NCBI GenBank assembly: GCA_016196565.1
Contig: JACPXK010000111.1
Coordinates: forward strand, 50,448-114,447
Direction of reading: 5' to 3'
Origin: Candidatus Omnitrophota bacterium
GTDB lineage: Bacteria > Omnitrophota > Omnitrophia > Omnitrophales > Aquincolibacteriaceae
Length of the DNA stretch: 64,000 nt
Position numbers and translations under genes: made by a program. Shown here one piece after another: positions 59,193 to 64,000 of this stretch. A model generated the notes under the pieces. It was not told the DNA's origin and ran no database searches. It saw only the letters and a list, made by a program, of their open reading frames with translations. Position 1 is the stretch's first letter. The number at the start of each line of letters is the position of its first letter.

Positions 59193-60279
59193 AGCTTATT
59201 TGGTCATTTGCCATATGTTTGGGAAGAGCCGCGTTTCGCTTGACGAAAGTTTGGAAGAAATCCGCGAGCTGACCGAATCGGCCGGGGGCGGGGTGGCCGG
59301 ATTTACGACGGCAAATATTCCGCATCCGAGTCCCAGTCATTTCTTGAGGGAAGGGAAGTTGGCAGAAGTCCGGCAGAAATCTTTGGAAGCCAAAGCCAAC
59401 CTTTTAATTTTTAATGTCGATTTGACGCCGGTACAGGCCAGGAATATTGAAACCGATTGCGGCATTCGGGCCGTTGATCGCACGGGATTGATCCTTGATA
59501 TTTTTGCCCGGAGGGCAAATTCGAAAGCCGGAAAACTGCAAGTAGAACTCGCCCAGCTTCAATACCTTCTGCCGCGTTTGGTGGGACAAGGGGTCATCAT
59601 GTCGCGCTTAGGCGGCGGCATTGGAACCCGGGGGCCCGGCGAACAAAAGCTTGAAGTGGACCGTCGAAAAATTCGTGAGCGGATTCAGCACGTCAAAAAG
59701 GATATCGAAAAACTTCAGAAACACCGTGAACTCTTAAGAGCCGGACGGCGGAGAAAAAAACTGATTCAGGTGGCCATTGCGGGATACACCAATGTTGGAA
59801 AGTCCACTTTGCTGAATGCGCTTACCGGCGCGGGGACTTATGTGGAGGACAAACTCTTCGCTACTTTAGATCCCAAAACACGCAAACAATCCGTCAATGG
59901 CCGGGACGATATTTTATTTACGGACACGGTTGGTTTTTTACGCGATTTGCCGCATTCGCTGGTCAAAGCGTTTCACGCAACCCTGGAAGAAGTTTCTGAA
60001 GCGGATTGTATCATTCATGTTTTGGATGTTTCGTCGCCCCACGCCGAAGAACAAAAGCGGGCCGTGGAAAAAGTATTTGAAGAAATTCAGGCAGATCAAA
60101 AGCCTATTTTGCTCGTTCTCAATAAAGCCGATTTGTTGACTCCGGAAGAAAGACAGAGGGCCCAAGGTTTATTTCCGGACGGCATTCTTATTTCCGCGCA
60201 AAAGAGCACAGGTTTAGATGCTCTATTCCATAAACTGGAGCTTCTTCTTCGCCATCCCGCCTCGCAGGCCCTATCCTAG
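59179..60279 (+). CDS. hflX: Ribosome-associated GTPase HflX
   Basis: Splits stalled or stressed 70S ribosomes. The N-terminal HflX domain includes D-R-T-G-L-I-L-D-I-F-A-R-R-A and R-L-G-G-G-I-G-T-R-G-P-G-E, a family signature. After a helical linker comes the GTPase: G1 G-Y-T-N-V-G-K-S-T, G2 F-A-T-L-D, G3 D-T-V-G-F and G4 N-K-A-D. At 366 residues it is a short form with little C-terminal extension. The ATG at 59179 lies inside miaA, preceded by GGGGTGGAG. The miaA-hflX order is common in bacteria, including the E. coli miaA-hfq-hflX cluster. Confidence 0.96.
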   Translation: MPRDKAYLVICHMFGKSRVSLDESLEEIRELTESAGGGVAGFTTANIPHPSPSHFLREGKLAEVRQKSLEAKANLLIFNVDLTPVQARNIETDCGIRAVDRTGLILDIFARRANSKAGKLQVELAQLQYLLPRLVGQGVIMSRLGGGIGTRGPGEQKLEVDRRKIRERIQHVKKDIEKLQKHRELLRAGRRRKKLIQVAIAGYTNVGKSTLLNALTGAGTYVEDKLFATLDPKTRKQSVNGRDDILFTDTVGFLRDLPHSLVKAFHATLEEVSEADCIIHVLDVSSPHAEEQKRAVEKVFEEIQADQKPILLVLNKADLLTPEERQRAQGLFPDGILISAQKSTGLDALFHKLELLLRHPASQALS

Positions 60280-60378
60280 CCTAGACTCAGAAATCCTATC
60301 TTTTTTAATCAGCTTATAAAGATATTATAAAATTGCAGTAAATTGCCAGTAATCATCACCCTATCCCACCGTATTTAA

Positions 60379-60394
60379 ATAAGTTAGAACTTAT
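60379..60394 (+). promoter_or_regulatory. Perfect dyad ATAAGTT-AG-AACTTAT, possible regulator site
   Basis: A 7-bp inverted repeat with a 2-base centre, ending 21 bases before the -35 box, where an activator could bind. Confidence 0.4.
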
Positions 60395-60415
60395 CTCTAG
60401 AACTATAGAAACGAT

Positions 60416-60444
60416 TTGACCTATAGACATTCGGCAGGTATACT
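60416..60444 (+). promoter_or_regulatory. Sigma70-type promoter of the second giant gene
   Basis: TTGACC at 60416-60421, 17-base spacer, TATACT at 60439-60444. It matches the promoter at 7510-7538 except for the last base of the -35 box. Confidence 0.75.
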
Positions 60445-60500
60445 TTTTAATGATTTTAGCCGGATGAAGTTTAAATAAGTCTTCACAAGGTGATCAGCTA

Positions 60501-63500
60501 ATGGCATTGAGCCAATATCATGGTGACAGAAAGCCGCTTGCGCTTCGTGTTACGAGCGCTTTTGTTATCTTCACTTTTTTAATCACACAAAGCGACCTTC
60601 GTCTTGCTTCTGCGTTTTCTGCGCCGGCGTCACCCACGGACATCGCAGTCACTCAAAATTCTCTGCAAGATTCCAAAGAAGATATACATTACATGCAAGA
60701 TCCCAATGCCTGGCAGTGGGATTCCAAAAGCATCAGTCCTGCGGAAGCTCCCGTGGGGCAAGCAACTCAAAAAGCGGCGCAGGCTGCGGCCCCGCCTATC
60801 CCATCCTCCATTTTTGAAAAAAATCAAACACCGCTTTCTCATGCGGAAGGCGAAGCCGTTGAAACCATTCGCGATGGAAAAATCCGCTACACGTATGCCA
60901 ATCAAAGCTATTTTGAAGTTTATTCTGAAGATGAAGATGATCTGAGACTGAAAGGTAAAATCAGCGAGATCGGCGATTTTACCAATCCGGATAATCCCAA
61001 TCAGCTTGAAGTCAGAAAATTTTATTATCTTGAAGATAAAGCAGACCGGGCGATCGTCCGGATTGTCACTGAAAATCCGGGCCGACTTCCCACTTATCAA
61101 ATTTTTGATGACTTAGGCGGACAAATAAAAAATTTGCGCGAATCGGGAGTCATTGTGAACGGCAAATTTCTAGCCCACAGCATTTATGATGCGGCCGCCG
61201 GAAGGGCTATTTTTCACGATCTCTTGAATGCCTATTTTGAAGTGGTCCACGAAATGACAGCAGATTATAAAATCGGCCGCTTGCTTGAGTACCAAAACCG
61301 AGAAGGCGATAAAAACGCGCACCTTCAATTTCTTTATGACGACACGAAGCAGAGAGTCACTTCCATTAATTGGGAGACCGAGGTTTATTCCATTTATGAG
61401 TTTGTCGAAGGCAAGGCCGGCCGGTTGTTGGAATTTGGCGTGGTGGCTCCTGAGATTCTCAGTCCGGCACAACTTAATATCCGATATTCCGTTGAAATTT
61501 CAGAATTTGAAAGGACCGGAGAAAGTATGTCGGTTTATGTTTTTAGAGACCCTAAGCATCCTGATGATTTTTTAATTCGTGAGCGCCTCGCGGCCGCGGG
61601 GATAGGACGGATCCTCCGTTGGCGCAGTTATGAAGGGGACCCCGTTGACCTCGAATATTTTTATGATAAGGACAAAGCAACCGGAATCGAAGTTGTCACT
61701 GTCTTCAATTATATAGAAGGCACCTACCTTAAGATGGAGTTTGATAAGGATGCCGACCGGGATGGCGACGGTCTTCTTGATAATCCCGGTAAAGTGATCG
61801 AGGCGGGAATTATCTCAAAGGGTGTTCAAAGGGAATTAAAAACCATTCTTAAACGTCAGAATAATCAGTTTGAAATTGTTTCTAATGATGGGACTGTGCG
61901 CCTGTATGAGGCCTCGGTTGATAATCAAATTGGGCGGCTCCTGCGCCTGCGCGGGCCCCCGAGCGGCGACCCCAACCAATTTGTTGATGTTATTTATCAA
62001 TATGATGGCAGTACAAATACCCGCATTGCTTACGATCTTACCCACAAGACTTACTCCCTAACTACTTTTGAAAATACCGGAGCCGGTCAAATCCTAGAGA
62101 CCGGGACTTTTACTATCTCTTCGGACGGTTCTTATCTTCGCACCAAAACTACCGAATCCACACTTAGCGGCGAAACCATTCGTTTTAGTTATGACGCCAT
62201 CGAATCCCGCAGCTTTGACTATGCCTATGCCATCCTTGAAGAGGGGAAGCCGGCGGCGGTTATTGTCGACCGTTTGAGTCCGGATGATATTCGTAAACTC
62301 CTCGCCTTGCCCTTTGAAGTAGGAATTACCGTGATGAACGGCCGCGTGGTTCTTTTTGCAAGCAGTGAAGGCCAGGAAATCCGGATGATGGCCGCGGTCA
62401 AAACATTAATAGAAGGCGCCGATCTTATTGCGCACACCCATCCGGAAAATTCCACACCCCTCCAACATGGTCCCAGCCAGCAGGATATTCAAGCAGCCTC
62501 CCCTGAGCGAATTGAATATGTGCTCACCTCTGAGGGAGTTTTTGCTTTTAACGGAGATGGAAAACAAAGCAGCAAAAAGGATTTTTCAGAATTTAGCAAC
62601 ATCCTTCAGGCAGCCGGATCCCATTGGAAAGAAGACGATCAAAAGGGAGAAATGCTGGCGCGTTTGAAGCTTCAGCAATTCATCAGTTCGATGGATCTTT
62701 TGGCCGGCGCCATTGAAGAGGAAATAACGGAGTTTCGTGCCGGAGATCTGAGCGCCGATCAAGAACAAGCGGTCACAATCGGTAAGGAAGTGCTTAAGGC
62801 TCAGCTAGGACTTTCCGATGTTCAAGCCGCTGATATCGCAACCAAAGAGGTTCGAAATACGCCGGCGGCCAATGTCTTTTTAATTTCCCTGGATTATCAA
62901 AACACTACCTATGATTTTTCGGTCAATATTACCGATGGATCAGCCATTCTTCTAAAAATCAAAACCGCCGCTGAAATCCGTGAATTTGATAATCAAGGCC
63001 GTCTTACTCAGATTATGAATATGACGGATACCACGCTGAGAATCTATGAAGGATATGATGATATAGCGAAACGTTATACCGTTAAGTTTTTCACCACGCT
63101 TGCTCCCACTCAAGCAAGCCCCTACATCGCTTCTACGTTTTCCTATGGGCCTGACAATCAAGCCGTAACGGGAGATGATGTGCTTTTAAGAACAGAAACC
63201 GTGCAACCCGACGGAATACAAGTTGAAGATTTTGATGCTCAGGGGCGCCTTGTGAAACGCACTCAAGGCAGCACCGTAACAACGTTTTCTTATAACGATA
63301 CGGCCAAGACTTATGCGATCACAAGCGGGAGCACGGTACAGACACTTACTTACGGTGTGGACAATCAGCCTGGCACGAATGACGATGTGCTGCTGAAAGA
63401 AGAGGAGAGAGATGAAAACGACGATCAGATAACCCGGGAATTCGATACCAATGGAAACATTGTCCGGGTTTTGAATGAAACGCAAGGAACGTCAACAAAT

Positions 63501-64000
63501 TACAGTTATCCTTCGGCTGGCCAAGTTCTAATAAAAGAAAGCGATGGTACTTACACTATAGCTGAATACGATTCTGCGAATCGCAGAATTGGGCGAGCGC
63601 TTTCCAATGGTGCAGTAAAAAATGATGGAAGTCTGGAGCAAGAAGAATCGTTTGAGTACACAATGCCCGGACGAGTCATTGTAAAAGGCAAAAATAGCAC
63701 TTATCGAATTATGAGTTTAAAGAGTAACGGGTCGTTTGACCGTGTTGAAGAAGAAGGAAAAATTAAGGACGATGGGAGTTTGAACCGTGGTGAGGCTACG
63801 GTTTTTGATTGGGTCACGATCCCTGGAAAAGTGGTAGAGAAGAATTTAAAGACGGACACGTATCAGATCATAAGCTTTAAAAGCGACGGAACGTTTGACC
63901 GCGTTGAAGAAGAAGGAAAAATTAAAGACGATGGAACGGTGAACCGGAGCGAAGCCACCGTCTTTGATTGGGTCACGGTCCCTGGAAAAGTGGTAGAGAA
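60501..64000 (+). CDS. Second giant secreted protein, N-terminal 1,166 residues (runs off window)
   Basis: The ATG at 60501 follows AAGGTGAT, and the frame stays open to the window edge. A signal peptide (core 13-29, A-S-A at 36-38) resembles that of the first giant: L-A-L-R-V-T against L-S-L-R-I-T. The mature part is mostly beta-rich YD-like sequence (for example L-Q-F-L-Y-D-D-T-K-Q-R-V). It also has an acidic D-K-D-A-D-R-D-G-D-G loop at 415-424, a JAMM-like H-T-H-P ... S-Q-Q-D motif at 645-662, a 69-residue repeat from Tyr882, and a 52-53-residue repeat from about residue 1057 that continues past the edge. It is probably a surface or secreted protein of unknown job. The composition recalls RHS/YD proteins, but no RHS core or toxin end is visible here. 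Confidence 0.9.
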   Translation, partial: MALSQYHGDRKPLALRVTSAFVIFTFLITQSDLRLASAFSAPASPTDIAVTQNSLQDSKEDIHYMQDPNAWQWDSKSISPAEAPVGQATQKAAQAAAPPIPSSIFEKNQTPLSHAEGEAVETIRDGKIRYTYANQSYFEVYSEDEDDLRLKGKISEIGDFTNPDNPNQLEVRKFYYLEDKADRAIVRIVTENPGRLPTYQIFDDLGGQIKNLRESGVIVNGKFLAHSIYDAAAGRAIFHDLLNAYFEVVHEMTADYKIGRLLEYQNREGDKNAHLQFLYDDTKQRVTSINWETEVYSIYEFVEGKAGRLLEFGVVAPEILSPAQLNIRYSVEISEFERTGESMSVYVFRDPKHPDDFLIRERLAAAGIGRILRWRSYEGDPVDLEYFYDKDKATGIEVVTVFNYIEGTYLKMEFDKDADRDGDGLLDNPGKVIEAGIISKGVQRELKTILKRQNNQFEIVSNDGTVRLYEASVDNQIGRLLRLRGPPSGDPNQFVDVIYQYDGSTNTRIAYDLTHKTYSLTTFENTGAGQILETGTFTISSDGSYLRTKTTESTLSGETIRFSYDAIESRSFDYAYAILEEGKPAAVIVDRLSPDDIRKLLALPFEVGITVMNGRVVLFASSEGQEIRMMAAVKTLIEGADLIAHTHPENSTPLQHGPSQQDIQAASPERIEYVLTSEGVFAFNGDGKQSSKKDFSEFSNILQAAGSHWKEDDQKGEMLARLKLQQFISSMDLLAGAIEEEITEFRAGDLSADQEQAVTIGKEVLKAQLGLSDVQAADIATKEVRNTPAANVFLISLDYQNTTYDFSVNITDGSAILLKIKTAAEIREFDNQGRLTQIMNMTDTTLRIYEGYDDIAKRYTVKFFTTLAPTQASPYIASTFSYGPDNQAVTGDDVLLRTETVQPDGIQVEDFDAQGRLVKRTQGSTVTTFSYNDTAKTYAITSGSTVQTLTYGVDNQPGTNDDVLLKEEERDENDDQITREFDTNGNIVRVLNETQGTSTNYSYPSAGQVLIKESDGTYTIAEYDSANRRIGRALSNGAVKNDGSLEQEESFEYTMPGRVIVKGKNSTYRIMSLKSNGSFDRVEEEGKIKDDGSLNRGEATVFDWVTIPGKVVEKNLKTDTYQIISFKSDGTFDRVEEEGKIKDDGTVNRSEATVFDWVTVPGKVVE
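61743..61781 (+). other. Acidic calcium-loop-like motif in the second giant
   Basis: D-K-D-A-D-R-D-G-D-G-L-L-D at residues 415-427 has the D-x-D-x-D-G spacing of thrombospondin type 3 or dockerin calcium loops. Confidence 0.55.
62320..62560 (+). other. JAMM/MPN-like metalloprotease motif in the second giant
   Basis: H-T-H-P at residues 645-648 and S-Q-Q-D at 659-662 match the H-x-H ... S-x-x-D zinc ligands of JAMM/RadC-type domains, with eleven residues between the second His and the Ser instead of the usual seven. G-P-S-Q-Q-D-I also resembles RadC's T-P-S-x-x-D-I. Candidate upstream glutamates lie in S-S-E-G-Q-E-I about 20-25 residues earlier. Confidence 0.5.
63144..63500 (+). repeat. 69-residue tandem repeat in the second giant
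   Basis: Units start at Tyr882 (63144) and Tyr951 (63351). Shared positions are Y-G-x-D-N-Q-x-x-T-x-D-D-V-L-L, then F-D-x-x-G-x-(L/I)-V-(K/R) and T-x-x-(F/Y)-S-Y. Confidence 0.8.
63669..64000 (+). repeat. 159-base tandem repeat in the second giant, open at the window edge
   Basis: Units begin at 63669, 63825 and 63984 (156 and 159 bases apart). The shared core is D-R-V-E-E-E-G-K-I-K-D-D-G-x-x-N-R-x-E-A-T-V-F-D-W-V in two blocks, with high DNA identity. The third unit is cut by the edge. Confidence 0.95.

Larger units (their letters stand above)
60280..60500 (+). other. AT-rich regulatory gap before the second giant gene
   Basis: 221 bases, no gene. It holds a T6 run at about 60300 without a convincing stem, TTATAA repeats, a dyad, a promoter and a leader of about 50 bases. 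AAGGTGAT at 60487-60494 is the ribosome site. Its texture is like that of 7402-7674. Confidence 0.7.

Noticed and set aside
60501..64000. Second giant as a classical RHS toxin
   Set aside because: It has YD-like texture, but no RHS core signature or toxin C-terminus appears in the visible part. The 3' end is outside the window.

Overview
This window comes from a bacterial genome in which every convincing gene is on the + strand. It is dominated by one uninterrupted reading frame of 14,954 codons (7675-52539). A second secreted giant begins at 60501 and is still open at the window edge. Extreme-length secreted ORFs beside compact housekeeping genes are best known from Omnitrophota (former OP3, PVC superphylum). 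I infer that lineage, or a close relative, from the giants alone; no marker gene here proves it.

Layout. (1) 1-7284 is a tightly packed lipid-catabolism cluster: the end of a patatin-like phospholipase, thiolase, 3-hydroxyacyl-CoA dehydrogenase, enoyl-CoA hydratase, a small secreted coiled-coil protein, a long-chain acyl-CoA synthetase and a monoglyceride-lipase-like hydrolase. (2) 7329-7401 is tRNA-Ala(CGC). (3) 7402-7674 is an AT-rich regulatory stretch with a TTGACT-N17-TATACT promoter. (4) 7675-52539 is the giant gene. (5) 52540-60279 is a housekeeping block: nadE, a Phd/RelE-type toxin-antitoxin pair, ald, rsfS, argS, miaA and hflX, sprinkled with three copies of a short palindromic repeat. 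(6) 60280-60500 is a second AT-rich regulatory stretch with TTGACC-N17-TATACT. (7) 60501 to the end is the 5' part of the second giant.

The giant protein has a signal peptide, at least six hydrophobic clusters and a mosaic of modules. They resemble, in order: a TraB/ChaN-like domain, a CPQC thioredoxin-like domain, a redoxin-like domain, several TolC/OEP-like helical domains, an OpgH (MdoH)-like membrane glucosyltransferase split by an insertion of about 840 residues, and two nucleotidyltransferase-like regions with beta-helix-like stretches. The pentapeptide R-S-E-x-R occurs nine times, written with different codons each time, close to the places where one module gives way to the next. I read the protein as a possible all-in-one envelope glycan synthesis/export machine, or a polyprotein assembled by fusion. 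The domain calls rest on motif recognition by eye and need profile searches.

The lipid cluster fits an organism that takes up and burns membrane lipids. The two giants share promoter architecture and a similar signal peptide, so they may be co-expressed.
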